From Clostridiaceae bacterium (GTDB lineage: Bacteria; Bacillota; Clostridia; Saccharofermentanales; DTU023): a stretch of 39,146 nucleotides of DNA. Shown here piece after piece: positions 7,820 to 16,341 of this stretch (the stretch's first letter is position 1; every line of letters starts with the position of its first letter). Position numbers and translations under genes: made by a program. Under the pieces are notes generated by a model, which saw only the letters and a list, made by a program, of their open reading frames with translations, did no database searches and was not told the origin of the DNA. The stretch covers positions 1 through 39,146 of the forward strand of contig DUVH01000033.1 in assembly GCA_012841145.1 (NCBI GenBank), read 5' to 3'.

Positions 7820-10800
7820 TGTCCACTCGACAGAACTTCCCTCTGAGTCAATACGCACGGAGAGTTGCTGATTGATGGCCTGTTTGAGCATCGGAACATG
7901 GGAGATGATGCCGATCAAGCGGTCATCAACGGTAAGATCCTTCAGAACTCCGATCGCGTCCTGAAGCGAGTCATCGTCAAGACCGCCGAAACCCTCATCG
8001 ATAAACAAGGCGTCAACCTCGACACCGCCGGCATGTTCCGACACAACATCCGACAGACCGAGCGCCATGGCGAGCGCCGCCTGAAATTTTTCACCCCCTG
8101 AAAGCGTCGAGACAGGTCGTACTTTCGCCGTCCACAGATCTTCTACGGAAAGATCGAGACCCGTCCTTGAGCGCTGATCAACCCCTCTATCGGATCGACG
8201 CAGTTCATAGCGGCCATTCGTCATCGTCGCAAACCGCTGATTGGCGCGACTGATAACTTGTGAAAAATACCACGTCTGGACAAAAGTCTCGAAACTGATT
8301 TTCTCGGCTTCCTTGTGCCTACCCGAGGCGAGGGTAGCGATGTCTTCGAGCATTTTCTCCTCTTTTGCCAAGTTAACCGCCCTTCCGTAGAGTTTTTCGA
8401 CCTCGGAAGTGCGCTCGTTAAACTGCCTGACACGAAGCGTCTTGTCGGTGTGCGTCGCATCGAGATCAGCCTGCTCTTTTCTCATGGAGCCGACGGCCTC
8501 TGTCTCCGCCACTACATCCTGCCTCTTCAAGCCTTCCGCCTCGCGACTCAATCGCTTCACATCGAGTTCATTCGCTTTGCGGGCGTCCTCTTCTTCGGCG
8601 ACATGTTCTCGCAAAGCCGCTCGCTCGTCGTCGCGCAAGCGTTTTTCACGATAGTCGTTTACCGAGACAAACAGTGCATCATCAAGCGCCTTGAGAAAAT
8701 CCTTTTCCTTGTCTTCACGCGTTTCTTCCGCCTTTTTAAGACTGCGCTCGTTCGCCTGATGCGCCGCCTCGGCCGCCGTGAGTTGTTCGCTCGCGATTCT
8801 CTCAGCCTCGGAAGCTTCCTTAATTTCAGCATTCAGTTTTAGCAGCAATTTCGATTTATTCAGGTGTTCCTCTTTTAATTCGTCTAAGCTGCGTCCGGAG
8901 ACTTTCTTCTTCAAAACATTCAATTGACCCTGAAGATCTGTCACTTCGAGACGCTTAGACTGCATTTCATCCGTCAAGCCTCGCAGCTTTTTCGTATTGT
9001 CGGCCATCGCGCCCTGTTGAGTCTTTAATTCATTGGCAAGAGTTTTGCGACGATCGGCTCGCTCTTTGGTAAAAAGCAACACTTGGTCTGTTTCCGCTTT
9101 CTCCGACAGCAGAAAGTCGCTTGCCGCGACAACTCTCTTTTTCAAATGCGATAATCTCTCCTCAATCATGCCGAGTTCATCGTCTTGATCAATCTGCGGG
9201 TCGGACATTTTCGGTTCGAAAGGCGCCTCGCTTCGCTCTCTGATCTTATCCGTTAAAGCGTCAACCGTGAACGCGAGGCGATCGAGCGTTGACCGTGCAT
9301 CGACAATGCTCTTCTCCATCGCGACGCTCGCGCGGTCGAGCCGCTTGTGCTGTTCTTCTGCTTCTTTCACGAGACGTTCGACGGTCGCCTCATCGTGAGC
9401 TTTTTCGGACAATTTCGCCTTCTTAGGGTGTTCCGTCGATCCGCAAACGGGACAGGGGTCGCCCTCCTGCAGACTTGACGCCAAGTAACCGGCACGCTCT
9501 CGAAAAAGCATATCGGTCGCCGTTTGAGCCGCCCGTTCGGCATTCTCCCATCTGACACGCAGCTTGCCGAACTCTTCCCTTTCTTCAAGTAAATTATTAA
9601 TCTTCGCACGCAAACCGGAGAGCTCTCGGCTCGTCCTCATCGCCTGACCCGAATCATTTTCGACTGCGAGCGATTGTTGCTCCGCAGAACGAAGGTTCTG
9701 CTCCGCATCGATCAAAGCTTCAAGTTCCGCTTCGATGTCTTTAATTGATTTTTCTAATGTCGCGCTTTCTTCGACGTGCTGCCGGTGTGCGCTTTCCAAC
9801 TGCTCCAACACGATTTTCGCTTTTTCGGATGCATCCTCGATCGGTGCGATGGTTTTGAGCGTTTCGAGTTCATCGTTAAGCCTGCTTATCTTTAACGGCA
9901 GTTCTTCACGTCTCGAATCATTCTCTTTTGCTTTCGTCAGGCGCTTCGCTGCCTCGTCTTTCGTCATTATCACTGTTTTCACGTCATCGGCCGATTGTTC
10001 GACTTTCTTCCGCTCTTCGACGACAGTCCCTTTTGCCGTTTGCCACGCGTTCCAAGCAGGATCGACCATGTGGCGAGCACGCTCATCATCTTCCAGACGT
10101 TTTTTGTGCCGTTGAAACGCTTCTTCAGACGCGGCGAATTGTTCGCGCACGGCCAGCGCCTTTTCATACTCGTCAATTATTGTGTTATCCTTGCGAATCT
10201 GCTCCAACGCGATCTCCGCCCGACGCAGTTTTTTCTGCGCATCCTCTTTCTTGCGGCCGAGCTGACGGAGGTCTTCTTTCATTTCCTCTTCGATACGTTT
10301 GAGCTCAACTGAAAAATCGTCAACGCCCCACAATAAGTGTGCATCGAGAAGCTCTTTGCGCCTCTTTATCGCGTCTTCTTCACCTTCAGGCAATTGAATG
10401 CTTTCCAGCTCATGAAACAGCCTGTCCTCAAGTTTTTCGCGCTCGTTCTTAGCGTCTCTCCACTTGTCCGCGAAGAGTTTCTGCATACGTTCATATAATC
10501 CCGTATCAAAGAGTCTTCTGAATATCTCAGATCGATCGCTGCTGCTCGTTCCGATCAGCTCATAAAATTCACCCTGGGCGATCATGGCGACTTGGCGAAA
10601 CTGGCTCTTGTCGAGGCCGAGAAGTTCTTTCACTTCTTCCTCAACGGCCCTGATCATTGTCACGACACGTCCGTCGGGGTAAGTAAATTCGACTTCCGCA
10701 GCATGAGTTGTCATGCCCTGACCTCGCCTCTTAGGTCTCTCGTAGCTCGGGCTTCGCCTGATCGTGTACTCCTCGCCGCGAAGAACAAATTCGAGCTCAA

Positions 10801-11032
10801 CAAACGTCTCGACACCTGCGTCGGCAAAATCGCTTCGCAGCTTGTCGCGACCGCGCGTCATACCGCTCGTATCGTCGTAAAGAGCAAACATGATCGCGTC
10901 GAAAATTAGCGTTTTCCCTGATCCCGTATCGCCCGTTATGAGGAAGAGTCCCTCCTCAAGATGGTCAAATGAAATCGTCGTCTCTTTCGCGTACGATCCG
11001 AAAGCGCTCATCGTCAACTTCACCGGTCTCAT
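7811..11032 (-). CDS. sbcC: nuclease complex ATPase subunit SbcC (Rad50-like)
   Basis: This SMC-like ATPase partners SbcD to cleave hairpins and blocked DNA ends. The N-terminal Walker A loop GDTGSGKT is at residues 34-41 and a Q-loop-like QVAMIAQGEF at 147-156. Long charged coiled coils flank the zinc hook CPVC at 527-530, which dimerises through zinc. The C-terminal lobe has the ABC signature STLSGGEKFQAALA and Walker B DALFIDEGFGGLD. The length of 1073 is normal. Its ATG overlaps the sbcD stop by four bases (ATGA), so the two are translationally coupled. The end of the gene lies in a short direct repeat. Confidence 0.97.
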   Translation of the reverse strand: MRPVKLTMSAFGSYAKETTISFDHLEEGLFLITGDTGSGKTLIFDAIMFALYDDTSGMTRGRDKLRSDFADAGVETFVELEFVLRGEEYTIRRSPSYERPKRRGQGMTTHAAEVEFTYPDGRVVTMIRAVEEEVKELLGLDKSQFRQVAMIAQGEFYELIGTSSSDRSEIFRRLFDTGLYERMQKLFADKWRDAKNEREKLEDRLFHELESIQLPEGEEDAIKRRKELLDAHLLWGVDDFSVELKRIEEEMKEDLRQLGRKKEDAQKKLRRAEIALEQIRKDNTIIDEYEKALAVREQFAASEEAFQRHKKRLEDDERARHMVDPAWNAWQTAKGTVVEERKKVEQSADDVKTVIMTKDEAAKRLTKAKENDSRREELPLKISRLNDELETLKTIAPIEDASEKAKIVLEQLESAHRQHVEESATLEKSIKDIEAELEALIDAEQNLRSAEQQSLAVENDSGQAMRTSRELSGLRAKINNLLEEREEFGKLRVRWENAERAAQTATDMLFRERAGYLASSLQEGDPCPVCGSTEHPKKAKLSEKAHDEATVERLVKEAEEQHKRLDRASVAMEKSIVDARSTLDRLAFTVDALTDKIRERSEAPFEPKMSDPQIDQDDELGMIEERLSHLKKRVVAASDFLLSEKAETDQVLLFTKERADRRKTLANELKTQQGAMADNTKKLRGLTDEMQSKRLEVTDLQGQLNVLKKKVSGRSLDELKEEHLNKSKLLLKLNAEIKEASEAERIASEQLTAAEAAHQANERSLKKAEETREDKEKDFLKALDDALFVSVNDYREKRLRDDERAALREHVAEEEDARKANELDVKRLSREAEGLKRQDVVAETEAVGSMRKEQADLDATHTDKTLRVRQFNERTSEVEKLYGRAVNLAKEEKMLEDIATLASGRHKEAEKISFETFVQTWYFSQVISRANQRFATMTNGRYELRRSDRGVDQRSRTGLDLSVEDLWTAKVRPVSTLSGGEKFQAALAMALGLSDVVSEHAGGVEVDALFIDEGFGGLDDDSLQDAIGVLKDLTVDDRLIGIISHVPMLKQAINQQLSVRIDSEGSSVEWTTY

Positions 11033-12207
11033 ACTTCACCTCCCCCGAGGATGTCCTCCGCCCGTGCTGTCACTTCGCGAACAACGCGCAACTGTTCATC
11101 CGTCAAGGAGCGGTTCAATTGACGATTGAAGAACTCGGAGAAAAGATCGACCGGGCTCTTCTTAGTCAAGTCCGATTTCGCAATAAGTGTCTCCGATTCG
11201 GAAGAACCTGATCGCTTTCTCTCAAATAATAGCCGCATGACGTGAGGATAGACGTCACGAAGGCGGCTCATGGGATCGACGACGGGCCCTTTATCCGTCA
11301 ACGTAACTTCGAGATAGTCGAATCGAGCTTTATCGTCAATACGCTTCAAATGCACTCCCTGTTCGAGCAATTCCGACAGAGTCCCGCGGATACGGCGCAT
11401 GTCGCGCCGCCTCTCAAGCGGCTCCTGCCTGACGGTGACCGTTCCGTCCGCCGTCATGTCGACGATGAGAGCGCCCTTTACTTGATTGACTTCTGAAAAT
11501 GAATAAGGGAGAGGCGACCCGGAATAAAAGACATCGCGCCGGCCGACCCGCTGTTTCCCGTGCAGGTGACCCAAGGCGACGTAATCGAAAGTTGAAAAGA
11601 GCGAGACATCAATTTCATCTGCCGTGCCGACTTGGAGCGTTTCGGAATCTGACCTGACAAGCTCGGAACCGCGCGCGACGACGAATTGATGGGCAATAAG
11701 AACCTGTTGTCCTCTTCCGCGCGTCACGCGCGACAGCGCCGCTTCGACTGCTTCTTCAACCGTCCTGATCTCGCGATCGGGAAAAAAGCGCCGCACGTGA
11801 CCGGCTCGTATGAACGGTAAGAGATGGAACGTCGTCCACTGATCGGCACCGCTCGCCACTTCAACGGAAGGAATGACCCCGTTGAAGACGCCGGCAATAT
11901 GAATGTCGTGTTTTTCGAGGAAGGAACTGCCGAACGACAGACGCTCTCCCGAATCGTGATTCCCGGCAATCATGAGGATCGGTACTGATAATTCCGACAA
12001 CCGTATGAGGAATCGCTCGAAGAGATCGATCGCTTCGATGGACGGTATCGCTTTGTCGTATACATCCCCGGCAATGACGATCGCATCAGGTCGCTCGCGC
12101 TCGCATAAGTCTACGATCGAATCGAGCACAATCATTTGGTCTTCGATCATGGGAAATTCGTGGACGCGTTTCCCGAGGTGTAAATCGGACACATGGATAA
12201 AACGCAA
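11029..12207 (-). CDS. sbcD: nuclease subunit SbcD (Mre11-like)
   Basis: This metallophosphoesterase is the nuclease half of SbcCD. The five phosphodiesterase motifs are visible: SDLHLGK at residues 7-13, AGDVYD, AGNHDSGERL, an IAHQFV segment and GHLHGKQ. The 392-residue length fits the family. The start codon is TTG at 12207, supported by GGGAGG nine bases upstream and by alignment of the conserved MRFIHVSDLHLG beginning. The weaker codon may keep SbcD levels low. It sits four bases after the patatin gene stop and overlaps sbcC by four bases, forming a patatin-sbcD-sbcC transcription unit. Confidence 0.96.
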   Translation of the reverse strand: MRFIHVSDLHLGKRVHEFPMIEDQMIVLDSIVDLCERERPDAIVIAGDVYDKAIPSIEAIDLFERFLIRLSELSVPILMIAGNHDSGERLSFGSSFLEKHDIHIAGVFNGVIPSVEVASGADQWTTFHLLPFIRAGHVRRFFPDREIRTVEEAVEAALSRVTRGRGQQVLIAHQFVVARGSELVRSDSETLQVGTADEIDVSLFSTFDYVALGHLHGKQRVGRRDVFYSGSPLPYSFSEVNQVKGALIVDMTADGTVTVRQEPLERRRDMRRIRGTLSELLEQGVHLKRIDDKARFDYLEVTLTDKGPVVDPMSRLRDVYPHVMRLLFERKRSGSSESETLIAKSDLTKKSPVDLFSEFFNRQLNRSLTDEQLRVVREVTARAEDILGGGEV

Positions 12208-12210
12208 AAC

Positions 12211-13107
12211 TCAGTCCTCCCTTCCGAGAAACGCCAACAAACGAGGCAACTCTCTGTACGCCTGCTCATGCCCCAGCATATACTGCTCCAACAGTTTACT
12301 CTCATCGCGCTCCATGAGCGTGACATCGAGATCTTCGGGATAGAAGACGTAGGCTTTCCCCTGACGCTCAAGCTCTTCAATCTGTTCAAGTGTTTCGTTA
12401 TACCTGATGTATCGCGTCATGATCGCCTCCCCTTCAATCGGCCGATGATTGAACAAAGCGTCCAATATCTTTAACCGCACGGGAGGATTCAGGCGGAAAC
12501 CGCGCTCCCGCGTCAAGACGACCACAAAACGCTCGTACCCATCCTCGATGGCAGGCTCAAGCGCAATGCCCGAGCCCAGCCCGCCGTCAACGTAATCTTC
12601 TCCGTCAATGGTCGTCACGGGCATCAAGTAGGGCATCGTGGACGACGCACGAACGCGCAGAACCAAGTCGTCAAACGTCGGATAGTCTTTTCGATGCCAG
12701 TAAACGACCTTGCCGCGATCTCGGTTAAAAGCGCCGATCACACACTCAGCGTCATTCCTGCAGAATGCATCGTAATTGTAAGGTATAGCTCCTCCCGGTC
12801 TGGGCGCCTCTGAGTAAATGTACTCCGAGTTAAAGAACCCCTCGCCTTTTAGCCATGATTTCAGATCACCGAACGAAGGATCCGACACGAATTCCGTGAA
12901 ACTTCTCCTCGTTCGCTCAATATCGCGCGAGAGATAATTGATGGATAACGATGAGCCTGCCGATATACCGGCGACATAATCGAAAAAAATCTTTTGCTCG
13001 ATAAGCATCGAAACGAAACCCGACGTGTAGCTGGCGCGCATGCCGCCGCCTTCAAAGATTAAGGCCGTATCATGAATATTGCTGACTAAAGGTTGATTCT
13101 GTTTCAT
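12211..13107 (-). CDS. patatin-like phospholipase
   Basis: The product is a predicted cytosolic serine esterase of the patatin family acting on acyl lipids. It has the oxyanion-hole motif EGGGMRASY, the nucleophile elbow GISAG, and the DGG catalytic Asp motif in YVDGGLGSG. I chose the ATG at 13107 (298 residues), which lies close to the patatin fold. An in-frame GTG at 13179 would add 24 residues with no homology, and neither start has a strong Shine-Dalgarno sequence. C-terminal residues are rich in Glu and Leu, as in YjjU-type bacterial patatins. It leads the sbcDC operon with four-base spacing to sbcD. The link to DNA repair looks like co-transcription only. Confidence 0.9.
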   Translation of the reverse strand: MKQNQPLVSNIHDTALIFEGGGMRASYTSGFVSMLIEQKIFFDYVAGISAGSSLSINYLSRDIERTRRSFTEFVSDPSFGDLKSWLKGEGFFNSEYIYSEAPRPGGAIPYNYDAFCRNDAECVIGAFNRDRGKVVYWHRKDYPTFDDLVLRVRASSTMPYLMPVTTIDGEDYVDGGLGSGIALEPAIEDGYERFVVVLTRERGFRLNPPVRLKILDALFNHRPIEGEAIMTRYIRYNETLEQIEELERQGKAYVFYPEDLDVTLMERDESKLLEQYMLGHEQAYRELPRLLAFLGRED

Positions 13108-13262
13108 AGTCAAATTACGCTCTCTATTTAAACCGGCGAGCGACGACGCCGTTGAGATGTCGGACAATGACCGCGCCACTCGGTACGTACTTTTTATGAT
13201 AACGCCCGCTCTGCCTTGCGCATGTCCGTCAACGGATATGCTGAGCTGCCGCTACCCCTTAT

Positions 13263-13291
13263 ATGATAACGCGAACGCGATCATTCGTCAG
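13263..13291 (-). promoter_or_regulatory. promoter for patatin-sbcDC
   Basis: On the minus strand CTGACG (13291-13286) and TATCAT (13268-13263) are separated by exactly 17 bases. The -10 matches consensus at five of six positions. This predicts a leader of about 150 bases before the patatin ATG. Confidence 0.45.
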
Positions 13292-13404
13292 TTTGCGCTC
13301 CGCGGCACGGGCGTCGTTCACGGGATGTGAACCGGTATGCCGATCCGCGGTACAGTGTTTCACATTCTGCCACGCGCGTCATTCCCGCATCGTATTGTCG
13401 TGAC

Positions 13405-13992
13405 TTAGCGACACAGCTCCGTATAGAGATATGTAAGAAGTCCTGTGATCACCAAAAATGAGATCGCAAAACATAACCATGCTCCCCTCACGTTCCGTGA
13501 CTCAACGATCCAAAGATTCTCGTGATCCCAAACGAAAGCGTTTTCCCGTTTGGCATCATGCCAAATCCGGACGAGGCGAACGATCCGAAAAAACGGAATA
13601 CCATACCCGAACGCAAAGCGCCAGATCATGTACGTTCGCGCAAACGATATCGTGGCGGACAGCTTACCGCGATCGCGATTGAGCACGTAGATGCCGAAGA
13701 TTCGCTTTCCGACCGTCGTTCCTGTCCAAGCAATCATGATAATTTCGCACAAGCATGCGATGCCTATAGCGATCAGCTGATCGCACAGGATGGCCGCCAG
13801 ATTCTTATTCGTTGCCCCGCCAAAAAACAGGAGTTCGGCGGCACGCCAAAACATGAGCGTCATCGATAAATCGACGAGCCGCGCACATCCCCTTCTCATG
13901 AGTCCGAAGCGAATATTCCCTTTCTTCTGTTGCTGCACGGACGAAGTATACTCTTGGGGGGAGACTCGTATGCGCATTGTTATTGACTTCAT
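13405..13992 (-). CDS. RDD family membrane protein
   Basis: This 195-residue integral membrane protein has the RDD signature RLVDLSM near residue 39 and the second family motif GTTVGKRIFGIYVLNRDRG near residue 91. Hydrophobic segments appear at about 44-58, 66-88 and 175-190. The function of RDD proteins is mostly unknown, though some have been linked to ion or compatible solute handling. The ATG at 13992 has only a weak GGCGG upstream. It is transcribed divergently from aspS across a 245-base gap and separated from the patatin gene by 297 bases, so it is probably its own transcription unit. Confidence 0.8.
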   Translation of the reverse strand: MKSITMRIRVSPQEYTSSVQQQKKGNIRFGLMRRGCARLVDLSMTLMFWRAAELLFFGGATNKNLAAILCDQLIAIGIACLCEIIMIAWTGTTVGKRIFGIYVLNRDRGKLSATISFARTYMIWRFAFGYGIPFFRIVRLVRIWHDAKRENAFVWDHENLWIVESRNVRGAWLCFAISFLVITGLLTYLYTELCR

Positions 13993-14098
13993 CCGCCGCC
14001 ATCCGTCAAATTGAAAGGAACACCGCCTCTGTCCGGGCCATATACAATCAGAGGATTTTCATCAAATTATCAAGGAGTCTTTTAGAAAACTCGATCAC

Positions 14099-14127
14099 TT
14101 CATGAGAGGGATCTCGTGTGTTAAAAT
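14099..14127 (+). promoter_or_regulatory. aspS-gatAB promoter (extended -10)
   Basis: TTCATG (14099-14104) and TAAAAT (14122-14127) are 17 bases apart, and the -10 is preceded by TGT, giving an extended -10 element. The -10 matches consensus at five of six positions, the -35 at three. Transcription would begin near 14134 and leave a 104-base leader. Confidence 0.5.
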
Positions 14128-14139
14128 GCAAGCACTTGC

Positions 14140-14217
14140 CACCATATGCTTGGAGCTTTTTTTGTGTGCTCAAAAGCCGGGCAAGGGGGCAATCAAGAGA
14201 ACTGAGTCGCACACAAA
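14140..14217 (+). promoter_or_regulatory. structured leader of the aspS-gatAB operon
   Basis: The leader contains a T-run at about 14157-14163 and a perfect 9-base inverted repeat, TTTGTGTGC (14161-14169) with GCACACAAA (14209-14217), enclosing a purine-rich loop with AAGGGGGC. The aspS ATG twenty bases later has only a weak GGA-type ribosome site. The arrangement could control translation or early termination. It does not match a T-box or any riboswitch that I recognise. Confidence 0.4.
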
Positions 14218-14237
14218 GAAATTATTGGAAATAGCGT

Positions 14238-16328
14238 ATGAGACGAACTAATTATTGCGGACTTTTTTCGGAGCGTGACGTCGGGAAACTGACGACAGCT
14301 TGCGGCTGGGTAGAGACGAAGCGCGATATGGGCGGCGTGATCTTCATTGATCTCGTCGATCGCGAAGGTGTGCTTCAAATCGTTTTCAACCCTGCCTACA
14401 CATCACCTGAAGCTTTTGCGCTCGCCGAACGCGTCAGGAACCAGTCAACATTGCTCGTGGAGGGCGAGATGTTCCTCCGTGACGAGGAAACGGTCAACCC
14501 GAAGATCGGTACGGGTACGATCGAGCTGCGCGTTTCCCATGCCGAGCTCCTTTCGGCATGTGGTGATCTGCCGTTCAACCCTGCCGAGGCCGATGACGTT
14601 CGCGAAGATCTTCGTCTCCGTTATCGCTATCTCGACTTAAGGCGCAAACGATTGCGCGACAACATCCGTTTTCGCCACCGCGTCATCTCGTCGATCCGCC
14701 TATTTATGGATGGCGAAGGTTTTATCGACGTTGAGACGCCCATATTGACAAAGAGCACTCCGGAAGGCGCGCGCGATTATCTCGTACCGAGCCGCGTTCA
14801 TCCCGGCTCCTTTTACGCGTTGCCGCAATCCCCGCAACTCTTCAAACAGCTCCTCATGGTCTCCGGATTCGATCGGTATTACCAGATCGCCCGTTGTTTT
14901 CGCGACGAAGACTTGCGCGCCGACAGGCAGCCTGAATTCACGCAGCTTGACTTGGAGATGTCTTTCGTCGAGATGGAGGACGTCCTCACACTGCTGGAGA
15001 ACTTGCTCCGCCATGTGATGGATGAAGTTAAGGGAGTCCGCTTTGACGAACCGTTCCCGCGTTTCACATGGGCGGAAGCCATGGATCGTTACGGCAGCGA
15101 CAAGCCCGATCTACGCTTCGACTTGCCGATTGTCGATATTACGGACCTTGACGCCGTCTCCGACTTTTCCGTCTTCAACAGAGCTGTCGAGGCCGGAGGT
15201 GTCGTCCGCGCCATCACCGTCCCCGGGCAATACGATTTGTCGCGATCGACGATCAACGAATTGACGGATTTCGCGATTGCGGAAGGCGCCGGCGGCATGG
15301 CTTGGATCGCCTGGAGACCTTCAGGCGAGATTTATTCCATCCTGACGAAATACGTCAAGGAAGAAAATCTGCTCGAACTTTTGCGGCGAGTCGATGCCGA
15401 ACCCGGCGATTTCGTCCTGTTTTCGGCCGACAAACTGGACGTCGTCCGACATGTGACGGGCGCGCTTCGCCTAAGACTTGGCGACATGCTCGGCCTTCGC
15501 CAACCTGACAAATTCGCCTTCGCCATCGTGACCGATTTCCCCATGTTCGAGTACGATGAGGAAAGCGGCCGATACACTGCGCAACATCATCCCTTTACGA
15601 TGCCCTTCAAAGAAGATCTGGACTATTTGCTGTCGGATCCGCCGCGTGTACGATCACAAGCGTACGACTTTGTCCTGAACGGGACGGAGCTTGGTTCGGG
15701 CAGTATTCGTATTCATCGAAGCGATATTCAGACGCGCGTTTTCCAAGCGCTCGGTCTCGGTGAAAAGGAGATTGAGGAACGGTTCGGCTTTATCATCAAT
15801 GCATTCAAATACGGCGCGCCTCCTCACGGCGGCTTTGCCTTCGGCTTGGATCGCCTCGTGATGATTCTCGCGGGCGAGCAGTCTCTCCGCGACGTCATCG
15901 CCTTCCCAAAGATAAGAGACGCCTCGTGCCCCATGACGGACGCTCCGACACCGGTTGATGATTTGCAGCTCGATGAGCTTTCCATTCGTCTCGCGGATTC
16001 GATTCGACCGGAGGATGATCGTGCGAGTACAAAAGAAGATAAACGTCGCGCAGAACTCAACGTCAAGCGGTTGGCCGACGACTCGCGTCTCCTGATCTCG
16101 CCTGAAGACGAAGAAAGTGTGCGCGACAGTCTGCTGGAACTCATCTCTTTTGCCGATGCGCTCCACGAGATCGATACGGACGGCTTGGAACCGACTTTCA
16201 GCACATCCGAATCGCATGACATCTGGCTGACACAGCGAGACGAGCGAGCATTGACGGCGGAAGACGCGCTTGCCAACGCGCCCGAATCGCGTCAGCAATT
16301 CTTCTTCGTCCCGCCGGTCGTTGAGTGA
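14238..16328 (+). CDS. aspS-gatC: aspartyl-tRNA synthetase fused to amidotransferase subunit GatC
   Basis: Residues 1-590 form a complete bacterial AspRS: an N-terminal OB-fold anticodon domain (1-110), class II motif 2 around FRDEDLRADRQPEFTQ (221-236), a GAD insertion (about 285-420), and motif 3 GFAFGLDRLVMIL (532-544). Ordinary AspRS stops near residue 590. Here the frame continues through a charged linker (590-606) into a full GatC: NVKRLADDSRLLISPEDEES at 608-627, a helix FADALHEIDTDGLEP at 638-652, and the terminal ANAPESRQQFFFVPPVVE. No internal start in frame serves GatC alone. gatA and gatB follow directly and no separate gatC is present, so the fusion probably supplies GatC to the Asp-tRNA(Asn) amidotransferase. 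Position 31, His in the non-discriminating Pseudomonas enzyme and Leu in discriminating ones, is Met here, so specificity cannot be read off. Confidence 0.93.
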   Translation: MRRTNYCGLFSERDVGKLTTACGWVETKRDMGGVIFIDLVDREGVLQIVFNPAYTSPEAFALAERVRNQSTLLVEGEMFLRDEETVNPKIGTGTIELRVSHAELLSACGDLPFNPAEADDVREDLRLRYRYLDLRRKRLRDNIRFRHRVISSIRLFMDGEGFIDVETPILTKSTPEGARDYLVPSRVHPGSFYALPQSPQLFKQLLMVSGFDRYYQIARCFRDEDLRADRQPEFTQLDLEMSFVEMEDVLTLLENLLRHVMDEVKGVRFDEPFPRFTWAEAMDRYGSDKPDLRFDLPIVDITDLDAVSDFSVFNRAVEAGGVVRAITVPGQYDLSRSTINELTDFAIAEGAGGMAWIAWRPSGEIYSILTKYVKEENLLELLRRVDAEPGDFVLFSADKLDVVRHVTGALRLRLGDMLGLRQPDKFAFAIVTDFPMFEYDEESGRYTAQHHPFTMPFKEDLDYLLSDPPRVRSQAYDFVLNGTELGSGSIRIHRSDIQTRVFQALGLGEKEIEERFGFIINAFKYGAPPHGGFAFGLDRLVMILAGEQSLRDVIAFPKIRDASCPMTDAPTPVDDLQLDELSIRLADSIRPEDDRASTKEDKRRAELNVKRLADDSRLLISPEDEESVRDSLLELISFADALHEIDTDGLEPTFSTSESHDIWLTQRDERALTAEDALANAPESRQQFFFVPPVVE

Positions 16329-16341
16329 GAGGGGAGCGAAT

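Noticed and set aside
7575-7871. 98-codon plus-strand frame across the sbcC end
   Set aside because: No ribosome site, overlaps sbcC antisense and reads through both direct-repeat copies with no recognisable protein.
13316-13332. Palindrome GTTCAC-N5-GTGAAC as an operator or terminator
   Set aside because: It is perfect but short, has no T-run, and is far from both flanking promoters; nothing supports a function.
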